The position numbers were made by a program, and so were the translations under genes. From positions 1 to 37,171 of the forward strand of contig NZ_JAGPBB010000036.1 in assembly GCF_018063565.1 (NCBI RefSeq): DNA of 37,171 nucleotides. The letters are read 5' to 3'. Source of the DNA: Rhodoferax sp. (GTDB lineage: Bacteria; Pseudomonadota; Gammaproteobacteria; Burkholderiales; Burkholderiaceae_C). This document shows positions 25,878-36,936 of the stretch, in pieces. The notes under the pieces are model-generated. The model was not told the DNA's origin and searched no databases. It saw only the letters and a list, made by a program, of their open reading frames with translations. Each line of letters starts with the position of its first letter. The stretch's first letter is position 1.

Positions 25878-25891
25878 CCCGAGACATTGCC

Positions 25892-27490
25892 ATGAATCCC
25901 AATCCCGCCGACTTGTCCGAACCGTTGAAATTTGACGTGCTGATTGTGGGCAGCGGACTGGCCGGTTTGAGCGCAGCGCTGCTATTGGCCCCGACGCAAC
26001 GCGTGGCCGTGATCACCAAACGTGCGGTCTCCGAAGGCTCCAGCGGCTGGGCTCAAGGTGGCATCGCCGCCGTGTGGAACAAGGATGACAGTTTTGCCGC
26101 CCATATTAAGGACACCCAAATTGCCGGAGCCGGGTTGTGCGATCTGGATGCCACCCGATTTGTCGTTGAAAACGCCCCCAAGGCGATCGCCTGGCTGCAA
26201 TCGATGGGTGTACCGTTCTCGCAGGAGGACGGACAGCTGCACCTGACCCGCGAAGGTGGTCACAGTGCGCGGCGCATTGTCCACGTCACCGACGCCACGG
26301 GGGCCGCCGTGCAGACCACGCTGATCGAGGCGGCGCTGAAAACGCCCAACATCACCCTGTTTGAACAACACACCCTGGTTGATCTGATCACCACGGACAA
26401 ACTTGGCCTGCCCGGCAAACGCTGCCTCGGCTTGTATGCCCTTGACAGCGCAACTGGCCGCGTGCTGACTTTCCAGGCACCGCAAACCATACTGGCCACC
26501 GGGGGTGCCGGCAAAGTGTATCTGTACACCACCAACCCTGACACGGCCACGGGCGATGGCATCGCGGCCGCCTGGCGTGCCGGTTGCCGGGTTCAGAACA
26601 TGGAGTTTGTACAGTTTCACCCGACCTGTCTGTACCATCCGCACGCCAAGTCGTTCCTGATCAGCGAGGCGGTGCGTGGCGAGGGTGGACGTTTGCTGCT
26701 GCCCGATGGCACCCGTTTCATGCCCAACCACGACCCCAGACTAGAGCTCGCGCCGCGGGATGTGGTGGCCCGCGCCATCGACTTTGAGATGAAAAAGGGC
26801 GGTTTTGACTGTGTCTATCTGGACATTTCACACCAGCCCCTGAGTTTCTTGCAAGAGCATTTCCCCAATATCTACGCGCGCTGCCTTGAGTTGGGCATCG
26901 ACATCAGCAAACAGCCCATTCCGGTGGTACCCGCAGCCCACTACACCTGCGGCGGTGTGCTGGCTGACCTGCAGGGGCGAACGGACGTCGCCGGTCTGTA
27001 CGCGATTGGCGAAACCGCCTGCAGCGGCCTGCATGGTGCCAACCGGCTGGCCAGTAACTCGCTGGTGGAATGCATGGTGTTTGCCCAGGCGACCACCACT
27101 GACATTGCCCAGGCGGATGCACCCGTGGCGGTCAAACTGCCGGCCTGGGATGCCAGCCGGGTGATTGACGCTGACGAGACGGTGGTGATCTCGCACAACT
27201 GGGACGAGCTGCGCCGCTTCATGTGGGACTACGTGGGCATCGTGCGTACCAACAAGCGGCTGGAACGCGCGGCACACCGCATTGCCCTGCTGCAGGGTGA
27301 AATTCACGAGTTCTATGCCAACTTTCAGGTCACCCGTGATCTGCTGGAATTGCGTAATCTGGTTCAGGTGGCAGATCTGATCGTGCGCAGCGCACAAAGC
27401 CGACACGAAAGCCGCGGTCTGCATTTCAGCCGCGATTACCCGGACTTGTTGCCCCAGGCCATCCCGACCGTCCTGAGCCCGCGCGCTTAA
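25892..27490 (+). CDS. nadB: L-aspartate oxidase
   Basis: NadB oxidises L-aspartate to iminoaspartate, the first step of NAD synthesis from aspartate, using FAD. The 532 residues match the family. The FAD-binding start is [18 protein letters not shown]; the capping/catalytic part includes [16 protein letters not shown] and [10 protein letters not shown]; the C-terminal FAD motif is [20 protein letters not shown]. The start ATG lies 14 bases after the scpA stop. nadA and nadC are not in the window. Confidence 0.97.
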   Translation: MNPNPADLSEPLKFDVLIVGSGLAGLSAALLLAPTQRVAVITKRAVSEGSSGWAQGGIAAVWNKDDSFAAHIKDTQIAGAGLCDLDATRFVVENAPKAIAWLQSMGVPFSQEDGQLHLTREGGHSARRIVHVTDATGAAVQTTLIEAALKTPNITLFEQHTLVDLITTDKLGLPGKRCLGLYALDSATGRVLTFQAPQTILATGGAGKVYLYTTNPDTATGDGIAAAWRAGCRVQNMEFVQFHPTCLYHPHAKSFLISEAVRGEGGRLLLPDGTRFMPNHDPRLELAPRDVVARAIDFEMKKGGFDCVYLDISHQPLSFLQEHFPNIYARCLELGIDISKQPIPVVPAAHYTCGGVLADLQGRTDVAGLYAIGETACSGLHGANRLASNSLVECMVFAQATTTDIAQADAPVAVKLPAWDASRVIDADETVVISHNWDELRRFMWDYVGIVRTNKRLERAAHRIALLQGEIHEFYANFQVTRDLLELRNLVQVADLIVRSAQSRHESRGLHFSRDYPDLLPQAIPTVLSPRA

Positions 27491-27514
27491 CCTGACAAGC
27501 TGTTGCGTCAGACC

Positions 27515-27543
27515 AGTGGGGTAGACTCGCGCCCACTTTTTTT
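27515..27543 (+). terminator. Possible intrinsic terminator between nadB and panB
   Basis: AGTGGG (27515-27520) can pair with CCCACT (27532-27537) across an 11-base loop, followed by a run of seven T (27537-27543). The stem is short, so strength is uncertain. It would separate nadB from the panB-panC pair, whose ATG follows 14 bases after the T-run. Confidence 0.5.
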
Positions 27544-27556
27544 GGGAAATGCCCTC

Positions 27557-29358
<1,802 letters not shown>

Positions 29359-29400
29359 CCGGGCCTTTGATTTTTCGATAAAGGATCCTCCCGTACCTCG

Positions 29401-29443
29401 CCACCGCTTGGTGGGCTAGCGAACAGACCCGCGCCGGGTCGGT
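29401..29443 (+). other. Two adjacent hairpins in the panC to exported-protein gap
   Basis: CCACC/GGTGG (29401-29405 with 29410-29414, four-base loop) is followed by an imperfect stem pairing about 29419-29430 (GCGAACAGACCC) with about 29434-29445 (GGGTCGGTCGC) around a tiny loop. There is no T-run. They may form structure in the leader of the next gene or end the pan transcript. Confidence 0.4.
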
Positions 29444-29507
29444 CGCTAAGCTGGACATTCCAGAGACAACACAGTGGTGATGTTGTCCAAGAACCCAAGG
29501 AATGTTC

Positions 29508-30128
29508 ATGAAAAAGTACGTGATGCAAGCCAGTGCCCTGCTGGGTGCTGCTCTGTTGTTCTCAGGCGTGAGTGCCGTGGCCCAAACGCTGTCCTCCAGC
29601 GACTACTCGAGTGGCAAAACCCGCATCAATTCGGAATACAAGATCGAAAAGCTGAATTGCAAGGCTTTGGCGGGCAATGCGCAGGACATCTGCGACGCTC
29701 AAGCCAAAGGCAAACGGGAGGTGGCGCTGGCAGCGCTGTACGACAGCTACAAGCCCAGCTCCAAAACCCGTTACAAGTTGCGCAATGCCAAAGCTGATGC
29801 CGTTTATGCGGTGGCCAAGCAGCAGTGCGATGACCGCGCCGGTAACCCCAAAGACGTGTGTATCGACCAGGCAAAAGCCGAGCGAACGACCGCCAAGGCA
29901 GAGGCCAGTGTCGAATACAAGACCGCCGCGGTGAATGCCACCGCTGCCACCATTTCGACCAATGCGCAAAATCGGGCCGACAACCAGGCGGCTGAGATCC
30001 GGACCGATGCGAATGCCGACGAGCGCGCAGCGCGCTATACGGTCGAGAAGGAAAGGTGCGATGCACTTGCGGGTGTCGCCAAGGACAACTGCCTGCGCCA
30101 AGCCAAACAGCAGTTTGGCAAGCTCTGA
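29508..30128 (+). CDS. Exported protein with three cysteine-pair repeats
   Basis: I do not recognise a named function. The ATG at 29508 lies five bases after AAGGAATG, and an earlier ATG at 29502 overlaps that ribosome site. The 206 residues start with a Sec signal peptide (MKKYVMQASALLGAALLFSG, cleavage near VSAVAQ). The mature part is Lys/Ala/Asp-rich and mostly helical. A unit of the form C-x3-AG-x3-D-x-C followed by QAK recurs three times: CKALAGNAQDIC, CDDRAGNPKDVC and CDALAGVAKDNC. Each could form an intramolecular disulphide in the periplasm. It precedes YqjD/E-type membrane genes by 30 bases and is probably part of an envelope-stress group. Confidence 0.75.
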   Translation: MKKYVMQASALLGAALLFSGVSAVAQTLSSSDYSSGKTRINSEYKIEKLNCKALAGNAQDICDAQAKGKREVALAALYDSYKPSSKTRYKLRNAKADAVYAVAKQQCDDRAGNPKDVCIDQAKAERTTAKAEASVEYKTAAVNATAATISTNAQNRADNQAAEIRTDANADERAARYTVEKERCDALAGVAKDNCLRQAKQQFGKL

Positions 30129-30158
30129 TTCATTTTTTACCCCAAACCAGGAAATCAC

Positions 30159-30539
30159 ATGTCCAATGTTCTACCGGTCGACAAAGCCAGCAGTCTGATC
30201 GAGGCTGCTTCTCAAAGTGCTGACCACGCTATTACGGCCAGTCAACAAGCCGCCAATCAGGCCCTGGAGAATCTTGCCCAGGCCATGCAGGAGCTGCGCC
30301 ACCAGGCCACACCGGTGATGGATCGGGCCAGCCAGCAGGTCAGTGACCTTGCCCATCGTGGCTTGAACAGCGTGCGGGAGACCACCTATCAGCTGCGTCA
30401 GAAGGCCGAGCATGCGTCGGAGAACACGGTGAACTACATCAAGCATGAACCGGTCAAGTCAGTGTTGATCGCGGCAGCCACGGGCGCAGCGCTGATGGCG
30501 TTGATCAGCCTCGTGAGTCACTCACGCAGCCACGACTGA
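30159..30539 (+). CDS. YqjD/ElaB (DUF883)-like membrane-anchored protein
   Basis: This 126-residue protein has a long amphipathic helical region (about 8-95, rich in Gln, Ala and Ser) and one C-terminal hydrophobic segment (VKSVLIAAATGAALMALISL) with a short basic tail, the layout of the YqjD/ElaB/YgaM family. In E. coli these tail-anchored inner-membrane proteins are stress-induced and reported to bind ribosomes. The following yqjE- and yqjK-like genes support the assignment. Confidence 0.8.
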   Translation: MSNVLPVDKASSLIEAASQSADHAITASQQAANQALENLAQAMQELRHQATPVMDRASQQVSDLAHRGLNSVRETTYQLRQKAEHASENTVNYIKHEPVKSVLIAAATGAALMALISLVSHSRSHD

Positions 30540-30551
30540 GGGCCTTGCACC

Positions 30552-30932
30552 ATGCACCCGCTATTGGCGGTGCTCACGGCGCGACCGCAATTGCTGGTGG
30601 ACCATGCGCAGGCTTACGTTGCGCTGTTCCAGGAAGACGCCGCGCTGGCAAGCGCCGCCTGGTGGTACCGTGCAAGGCTGCAGTTAGTGGGGCTGTGCTG
30701 CCTGTGCGCCGCGCTGGTACTGGGTGGCGTGGCACTGATGTTGTGGGCCATCGTCCTGCCCGTGAACCTGCACCAGGTCTGGGCCTTGTGGCTGGTTCCG
30801 GCATTGCCGCTGGCGGCTGGACTGGCTTGCTGGTGGGTGGCAAGCACCTCAGGGCAAGCTGCGGCGTTTTCCAACCTGAGTCGACAAATTGCCGCTGATG
30901 TGACCATGCTGCGCGCTGCAGGTGCGCCATGA
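30552..30932 (+). CDS. YqjE-like phage-holin-superfamily membrane protein
   Basis: This 126-residue protein has two hydrophobic segments (about 43-70 and 76-97) between a helical N-terminus and a C-terminal helix, as in YqjE. It starts 12 bases after the YqjD-like gene and overlaps the next gene (ATGA). Function of the family is not established; position in a yqjD-E-K set is conserved in proteobacteria. Confidence 0.75.
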   Translation: MHPLLAVLTARPQLLVDHAQAYVALFQEDAALASAAWWYRARLQLVGLCCLCAALVLGGVALMLWAIVLPVNLHQVWALWLVPALPLAAGLACWWVASTSGQAAAFSNLSRQIAADVTMLRAAGAP

Positions 30933-31354
30933 CGGTCAACACGAGTGCCTGCGAGCGCCTGGTACGTTCGCGCGAGCGGCTGTTTGTCGCCATGCGGGAA
31001 CTTGCCGCTTCGCCGGCTGACAAGCGGCGCCAGCCCAACGGGGGCGGGGCAGACCCATGGCCGCCAAACTTGAGATGCGGGTCGGGGGCAGGTCTTCTTG
31101 CCGAAATTGCCCAGTCCTGGTGGGCCAAGCAGCCCTGGCGGGTGGTTGGGATGCTTGGCATCGAAGCGGCTGGTTTGCTGTTGCGTCCTGTCGCGCAGCG
31201 TTATCCTCATGCGCTGATGGGTGCGGCCGCTGCCACTGGCGCGGTCGTTGTGCTGGTTCGTCCGTGGCGCTGGGTGTCGATCCCGGCGCTGCTGGCGCGT
31301 GTTTTGCCCAAAGTGCTGGCGGAAATAATCAGGCCGGGTCCTGTTCGGCCATGA
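30929..31354 (+). CDS. YqjK-like membrane-associated protein
   Basis: This 141-residue protein has a basic N-terminus (CERLVRSRERLFVAMREL), a Gly/Pro-rich middle and two hydrophobic segments (about 80-90 and 95-112). It is the third member of the yqjD-E-K set and overlaps the next gene by four bases (ATGA). Similarity is by layout and context rather than by a strong motif. Confidence 0.6.
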   Translation: MTVNTSACERLVRSRERLFVAMRELAASPADKRRQPNGGGADPWPPNLRCGSGAGLLAEIAQSWWAKQPWRVVGMLGIEAAGLLLRPVAQRYPHALMGAAAATGAVVVLVRPWRWVSIPALLARVLPKVLAEIIRPGPVRP

Positions 31355-32433
31355 CCGATCGCCAAACCAGGCTTCGGGTACCCATGGGCTTGCCTCGGGA
31401 AAATCGGGCATTGCCTTACCTGCTGGTGGCGGCCTCTGCCGCGCTGCTGACCATTTTGTTGCCGTTCTTTGGTGCCATCCTGTGGGGTGCCATCCTGGCG
31501 CTGCTGTTTTCGCCTCTCTATCGTTGGCTGTTGCCGCATGTCAGTCAGCGACCGACACTTGCAGCCCTGATCACCATGCTGGTGGTGCTGTTCATTGTGG
31601 TGTTACCCCTGCTACTGGTGGCGGCGTCGCTGGTGCGCGAAGCAGCCATGGTGTATGCGCAGCTGCAAAGCGGCGAGCTCAAGCCGGAACTGTATTTGCG
31701 CGGCGTGTTTGACCGTCTGCCAACCGGCATCACCGACGTACTGGACCGTTTCGGTCTGGCCACTTTTGGTACCTTGCAGCGTCGGATCATCCTGGTGCTG
31801 ACACAAGGCACCCAGTACATCGCAACACAAACCTTCAACGTGGGTCAGAACACCTTTGAGTGGGTGGCCAGTGGTTTCATCACCCTGTATCTGTCGTTTT
31901 TCCTGATTCGCGACGGCAACGCCGTGGCTCGCGCCATCTGGTTGACCGTGCCGCTGGCCAGCGATCACAAGCGGGTGCTGCTGGATAAGTTCACGACAGT
32001 CATTCGAGCCACCGTCAAGGGCAACCTGCTGGTTGCCGCCATTCAGGGGGCTCTCGGCGGGATCGGGTTGGCCGTGCTGGGGGTGCCGGGTGCCTCCTTG
32101 TGGGCCGTATTGATGGCCGTCATGTCGCTGCTACCGGCGGTGGGTGCCGCCTTGGTCTGGTTGCCGGTTGCGGCTTACTTTTTGCTGATCGGGGCACTGT
32201 GGAAAAGTTTGGCACTAACGCTGTATGGCGTCCTCGTGATCGGCCTTGCCGACAATCTCTTGCGTCCGATGTTGGTGGGCAAAGACACGCGGATGCCCGA
32301 CTACGTGGTGATGATCACCACTTTGGGCGGTATGGCGGTTTTTGGGATCAACGGTTTTGTGTTGGGGCCAGTCATTGCCGCGATGTTCATCGCCGTCTGG
32401 CATATCCGCGTCGTGTCGGTGGCCGATGCCTAA
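31351..32433 (+). CDS. AI-2E family transporter (PerM/TqsA-like)
   Basis: This 360-residue protein has about eight membrane helices and the family pattern: an N-terminal hairpin (LTILLPFFGAILWGAILALL), a soluble segment around 100-150, then the conserved VKGNLLVAAIQGALGGIG and LADNLLRPMLVGKDTRMPDY. Members export small molecules or ions; substrates range from autoinducer-2 to Na+/H+, and nothing here decides which. The ATG at 31351 overlaps the preceding stop. Confidence 0.88.
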   Translation: MTDRQTRLRVPMGLPRENRALPYLLVAASAALLTILLPFFGAILWGAILALLFSPLYRWLLPHVSQRPTLAALITMLVVLFIVVLPLLLVAASLVREAAMVYAQLQSGELKPELYLRGVFDRLPTGITDVLDRFGLATFGTLQRRIILVLTQGTQYIATQTFNVGQNTFEWVASGFITLYLSFFLIRDGNAVARAIWLTVPLASDHKRVLLDKFTTVIRATVKGNLLVAAIQGALGGIGLAVLGVPGASLWAVLMAVMSLLPAVGAALVWLPVAAYFLLIGALWKSLALTLYGVLVIGLADNLLRPMLVGKDTRMPDYVVMITTLGGMAVFGINGFVLGPVIAAMFIAVWHIRVVSVADA

Positions 32434-32592
32434 CGCTTTGGTACTTCATTGCTTTGCCAATGTGGGTTAACGCACAGATGGCGCGGGCAGCAACTCCGAC
32501 ACTGCGCTCGTGAAACACCAAATCATGCAAGCTGACCAGCTCAAGTTCTTCACGAATGTCACAGCGGACGACCAGCGTGGCCGCAACACATC

Positions 32593-33495
32593 ATGAAGTA
32601 CAAAGACTACTATGCCACACTGGGCGTAGCGCGTGATGCCGATCTGGAGCAGATCAAAAAAGCCTACCGCAAGCTGGCACGCACTTACCATCCTGACTTG
32701 TCCAAGTTGCCCGATGCTGAAGCACGCTTCAAGGACATCGCCGAAGCCTATGCCACTCTGAAGGACACGGCCAAGCGCGCTGCCTACGACGAGTTGGGTC
32801 ATCCCACCGCCGGCGCCGAGTTCTCTCCGCCGCCACAATGGCGTGAAGACTTTGCGGCAGGCGGGCCTGCCTTCGAAGACCTGGACCTGGCGGACTTGCT
32901 GGCAGCACTGGGTCGGGGACAACGTGGCGCCAGGGCAGCGCCGGTGCCAGTCAAGGGGCGGGATTTTGAAAGCACCATCACGCTCGATCTGGCCGATGCG
33001 CGCCACGGTCGCACGGTCACGCTGAATCTGGCTGATGCTGCGGGTGAGCGCACACTCGAGGTCACCGTCGCACCCGGTGTGCGCCAGAATCAGAAGCTAC
33101 GCCTGCGCGGTCAAGGTGGCAAAGGCTTGTCCGGTGGGCCAGATGGTGACATCTACCTCAACATCGCTCTGGCACCGCACCCGGTGTTCCGACCCGATGG
33201 ACTGGATGTGTATTTTGACCTGCACCTGTCTGCCTGGGAGGCGGCGTTGGGTGCCGACATTGAAGTTCCCACGCTGGACGCCCCGGTCTTGCTCACCGTG
33301 CCTGCCGGTTCGCGATCGGGCCGCAAACTGCGATTGCGCGGCCGGGGTCTGGCCCAAGGACGCAGTGATCTTTTCGGTATCGTCCAGATCGAGTTCCCGG
33401 CGCACCTGACTGACGCTGAGCGGACGCTATACGAAGAACTGGCCCGCATTTCAGCTTTCAACCCGCGCGTGCGCGCCCAAGGAGTAAACCCATGA
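32593..33495 (+). CDS. cbpA: CbpA-type J-domain co-chaperone
   Basis: This 300-residue DnaJ-class protein has an N-terminal J domain (about 3-70) with the HPD motif at 33-35 that stimulates DnaK ATPase. A Gly/Phe-poor linker (about 72-110) is followed by two C-terminal substrate-binding barrels (from about 115, including VAPGVRQNQKLRLRGQGGKG and VPAGSRSGRKLRLRGRGL). The zinc finger of DnaJ is absent, as in CbpA. Its stop overlaps the start of cbpM. A 159-base gap upstream could hold its promoter, but none is convincing. Confidence 0.93.
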   Translation: MKYKDYYATLGVARDADLEQIKKAYRKLARTYHPDLSKLPDAEARFKDIAEAYATLKDTAKRAAYDELGHPTAGAEFSPPPQWREDFAAGGPAFEDLDLADLLAALGRGQRGARAAPVPVKGRDFESTITLDLADARHGRTVTLNLADAAGERTLEVTVAPGVRQNQKLRLRGQGGKGLSGGPDGDIYLNIALAPHPVFRPDGLDVYFDLHLSAWEAALGADIEVPTLDAPVLLTVPAGSRSGRKLRLRGRGLAQGRSDLFGIVQIEFPAHLTDAERTLYEELARISAFNPRVRAQGVNP

Positions 33496-33824
33496 CACTC
33501 GGTAGGCCTCAAGTGGGTTGCCTTGACACCCGCGAAACCGTTGGTTTGGCTGAATTGTCCCACTGCTGCGGGCTCAGCGAAGCGGAACTGGATGAACTGG
33601 TGGCGTATTGTGCGCTGGTCCCGCTGACTTCGCCGTCTCTTGAGCCTGCATTCAGCGTCCAATGGGTTGCCCCACTGCGTAACGCCGCCAAACTGCGGTT
33701 GGACTTTGATCTTGATCTCTTTACGGTGGCGATATTGCTCGATCACCTGTGTCGCATCGAGATGCTGGAGCGGCAACTGTCGGCCCTGCAGGCTCTGTTA
33801 CCGTCGCAGCAATTGCCCTCCTAG
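33492..33824 (+). CDS. cbpM: CbpM chaperone modulator
   Basis: This 110-residue MerR-like helical protein is homologous to CbpM, which binds the CbpA J domain and blocks its stimulation of DnaK. It starts within the cbpA stop (ATGA), as in the E. coli cbpAM operon. The pattern SEAELDELVAYCALVPL and the C-terminal LDFDLDLFTVAILLDHLCRI are characteristic. Confidence 0.88.
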   Translation: MTLGRPQVGCLDTRETVGLAELSHCCGLSEAELDELVAYCALVPLTSPSLEPAFSVQWVAPLRNAAKLRLDFDLDLFTVAILLDHLCRIEMLERQLSALQALLPSQQLPS

Positions 33825-33895
33825 CGTTGTCCCAAATGCGCACGGCGCAAGGCAACCTGTCGAAAGCGTGACTGTTCCAATCTGCCACTTTGCCG

Positions 33896-36634
33896 ATGAA
33901 CGCGAAACGATCCGTGGAGTCCACTCCCAACCCATCGAACCTGTTGCCGACGCCGGTGCAACAAGCTGTGGCTTCAGCGGATACGCCTTGGTGTCAGCGC
34001 GAGGTCAATGCGCTCTTTGAGGCGCAGTCTGTGGATCCTTCGGTCGGGCTTTGCCAGGACGAGGTAGCCCGTCGGCTTGCCATTGCGGGCGCGAACGTAT
34101 TGCCAGGTCAGTCCCGGCGCGGCGTCGTCACCTTGCTGCTGGCACAGTTCAGCGACTTTATGGTGTTGGTGTTGCTGGTGGCCGCGGGCGTGTCAGGTTT
34201 GATAGGGGAACTCATCGACACGCTGGCGATCCTGGTGATCGTGGTGCTGAACGCAGTGATGGGTTTTGTGCAAAGCTGGCGTGCCGATCAGGCCATGGCG
34301 GCACTGCAGCAACTCGCTGTTGCCCAGGCCAATGTACTGCGTGACGGCCAAACACAGATGCTCGATGCCAGTGCCTTGGTGCCTGGCGACATCGTGCTGT
34401 TGGAAGCGGGCAATCACATCCCCGCCGATCTTCGTCTTTTCGAGCTGGCACAGTTACAAGTCGACGAGTCGGCGCTGACCGGTGAATCCGTGACTGTGGC
34501 CAAACAGACGACCGTGCTGCCTGCCAACGGTCACAGCGCGTTGGGCGATCAATGCAACATGGCGTTCCGGGGTACCACCGTTACGCTGGGGCGTGCGCGC
34601 GGGGTTGTCGTGGCAACTGGCAGAAGCACTGAGCTTGGCAAAGTGGCGAGACTGCTTGACCAGGATGACCGCAGCACCCCGTTGCAAAACCGCTTATCCG
34701 CATTTGGAAAGCGACTGGCGCTTGTGGTGATTGGTATCTGTGTCATCATTTTCGTAGCGGGCCTGGGGCGCGGCGAGCCTGTGCTGTTGATGGCCTTGAC
34801 TGCGATCAGCCTGGCCGTGGCGGCAATTCCCGAGGCTCTGCCTGCCGTGGTCACCGTGTTGCTGGCGCTGGGAGCGCGGCGCATGGTGGCGGTGCACGCC
34901 TTGGTCCGACGTCTGCCTTCGGTGGAAACACTGGGCTCGGTCACCACCATCTGCTCGGACAAAACCGGTACCCTGACACAAAACAGAATGCGCGCCGAGC
35001 TGCTGTGGACGCCAGTTTCGTCCTGGGTGCCCGGCACCGGGCTTGCGGGGCCAGAGGTTCTGGAAGCGCTGCGTGCTGCGATCCTTTGCAATGACGCTCA
35101 CCTTGGCCAGCGCGCGGGCAGCAGGGAATCGACCAGCAGCTGGCAGGGTGACCCGACAGAAACTGCCCTGGTGGATGCCGCCGCATCCGCCGGGTTGGAC
35201 AAGGTGCAGCTGGAGGTCCATTGGCCCCGGCTGCAGGAGCTACCGTTCGATTCCAGCCGCAAACGCATGACCACGCTGCACCGCGTCGGCAGCGGGTTTG
35301 TGGCTTATACCAAAGGTGCGCCGGAGTCACTGCTGACCCATTGCACCACGCGATGGTCACCTGATGGTGCACAAGCGCTGGACGGCGCCGCCGTCATGGA
35401 CCAGGCGCACGCCATGGCCAGCCGCGGACTGCGGGTATTGGCGCTGGCGCGGCGCGACCATGCGGTGATGCCGGACGCCGATGTGCTGGAAGCACCGCAG
35501 GCGTTCCAGGCGATCGAACGTCATTTGCAGTTTCTCGGGTTGATTGCGCTCATGGATCCACCGCGCCCAGAGGCAGCCGTCGCCGTGGGCGATTGCATCA
35601 GCGCCGGTATTACGCCGGTCATGATCACCGGCGACCACCCGGCTACGGCACGTGCCATTGCACAACGGCTGGGCATTGTGTCCAACGGACAAGCCACGGT
35701 GCTGACCGGAAAGGAGCTGAGCGCGCTGGATGACGCTGCACTGCTGACCCGTGTCGCCGATGTGCGCGTCTACGCCCGGGTGGACCCGGCGCAAAAAATC
35801 CGCATTGTGGAGGCACTGCAGGCACGAGGGCAGATCGTGGCCATGACCGGCGACGGTGTCAACGATGCCCCGGCGCTGAAGCGCGCCGACATCGGCATCG
35901 CCATGGGCAAAGGCGGCACCGACGTCGCACGTGAAGCTGCCAGCATGGTGTTGCTGGACGACAACTTTGCCACCATCGTGGCAGCGGTGCGCGAAGGGCG
36001 GCGCATTTTTGACAACATCCGCAAGTTCATCCGTTATGCCATGACCGGCAACTCGGGCGAGATCTGGACGCTGTTTTTGGCACCGTTGCTGATGCTGCCG
36101 ATCCCGCTGTTGCCAATTCATATTTTGTGGATCAATCTGGTCACAGACGGACTGCCCGGCTTGGCGTTGGCAGCCGAGCCAGCTGAGCGTGGCGTGATGC
36201 AACGCCCGCCGCGGCCACCCACCGAGAACCTGTTTGCCGGTGGCATGTGGCAGCACATTCTGGGTGTCGGGCTGTTGATTGGTGCGTTGTGCCTGGGCGT
36301 TCAGGCCTGGGCGCTGTCTACTGGCCATGCGCACTGGCAAACCATGGTGTTTACCGTGCTGACGCTGTCGCAAATGGTGCATGTCATGGCCATTCGCTCT
36401 GAACGAGATGCGCTGTGGACCCAAGGCTTGTTGAGTAACAAGCCACTGTTGGGTGCGGTGCTGCTGACCTTTGGGCTGCAAATGGCCACCATCTACGTGC
36501 CAGTACTCAACCCGATCTTCAAGACCCAACCACTCAGTCTGGCAGAACTGGGCATATGCCTGGGCGCGGCAGCGGTGGTCGGAGTGGTGGTGGAGCTTGA
36601 AAAAGCGTGGCGCAGGCAGCGGCCTGCAGCATGA
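33896..36634 (+). CDS. Calcium-type P-type ATPase (P2A-like)
   Basis: This 912-residue cation pump has an N-terminal cation-ATPase domain, phosphorylated Asp 355 (CSDKTGTLT), TGES loop (ALTGESV), and hinge TGDGVNDAPALKRADIGIAMG. Membrane helix 4 has Glu 313 in IPEALP, helix 5 Asn 719 and Glu 722 (GNSGE), helix 6 Asn 747, Thr 750 and Asp 751 (NLVTDGLP). These match residues of both calcium sites of SERCA-type pumps, so Ca2+ (or Mn2+) export is likely. The start is taken at the ATG at 33896; TTG at 33890 is an alternative. It lies 71 bases after cbpM. Confidence 0.9.
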   Translation: MNAKRSVESTPNPSNLLPTPVQQAVASADTPWCQREVNALFEAQSVDPSVGLCQDEVARRLAIAGANVLPGQSRRGVVTLLLAQFSDFMVLVLLVAAGVSGLIGELIDTLAILVIVVLNAVMGFVQSWRADQAMAALQQLAVAQANVLRDGQTQMLDASALVPGDIVLLEAGNHIPADLRLFELAQLQVDESALTGESVTVAKQTTVLPANGHSALGDQCNMAFRGTTVTLGRARGVVVATGRSTELGKVARLLDQDDRSTPLQNRLSAFGKRLALVVIGICVIIFVAGLGRGEPVLLMALTAISLAVAAIPEALPAVVTVLLALGARRMVAVHALVRRLPSVETLGSVTTICSDKTGTLTQNRMRAELLWTPVSSWVPGTGLAGPEVLEALRAAILCNDAHLGQRAGSRESTSSWQGDPTETALVDAAASAGLDKVQLEVHWPRLQELPFDSSRKRMTTLHRVGSGFVAYTKGAPESLLTHCTTRWSPDGAQALDGAAVMDQAHAMASRGLRVLALARRDHAVMPDADVLEAPQAFQAIERHLQFLGLIALMDPPRPEAAVAVGDCISAGITPVMITGDHPATARAIAQRLGIVSNGQATVLTGKELSALDDAALLTRVADVRVYARVDPAQKIRIVEALQARGQIVAMTGDGVNDAPALKRADIGIAMGKGGTDVAREAASMVLLDDNFATIVAAVREGRRIFDNIRKFIRYAMTGNSGEIWTLFLAPLLMLPIPLLPIHILWINLVTDGLPGLALAAEPAERGVMQRPPRPPTENLFAGGMWQHILGVGLLIGALCLGVQAWALSTGHAHWQTMVFTVLTLSQMVHVMAIRSERDALWTQGLLSNKPLLGAVLLTFGLQMATIYVPVLNPIFKTQPLSLAELGICLGAAAVVGVVVELEKAWRRQRPAA

Positions 36635-36635
36635 G

Positions 36636-36658
36636 CACGACCTATTGTGAGTCGTGCG
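36636..36658 (+). terminator. Hairpin just after the P-type ATPase gene
   Basis: GCACGAC (36636-36642) pairs perfectly with GTCGTGC (36652-36658) across a nine-base loop, starting one base after the ATPase stop. There is no T-run, so it may stabilise the transcript end rather than terminate alone. The rest of the 302-base gap up to gpmI (36659-36936) shows no gene, repeat or confident promoter. Confidence 0.4.
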
Positions 36659-36936
36659 CTGTGCTACCCACCCGGTCCCCGCATGGCGCAAACACCGTGC
36701 TGGGCCAGTGGTCTGCTGCTGGAGTTGTACCTGTTGAACGCCTTCATACGGTTCCAATTTGGTCAACAGGGTTGATGGATGCCGCGCGAGAGCCTTGATG
36801 CGACAAGGTCGGTCCAGAGCCGGATCAAACCAATGGACTGGATTATTTCTTGAGTGTGTCTCAGCCCTGTACCAGATCGGTGTTTGATGTGGCGCAAAAT
36901 TGAGGCACTCTCCGCACTTTTACCTCGGATACCATC

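Noticed and set aside
32434-32592. A small gene or RNA between the AI-2E transporter and cbpA.
   Set aside because: No ribosome site plus frame, no stable hairpin with a T-run and no RNA motif I can recognise.
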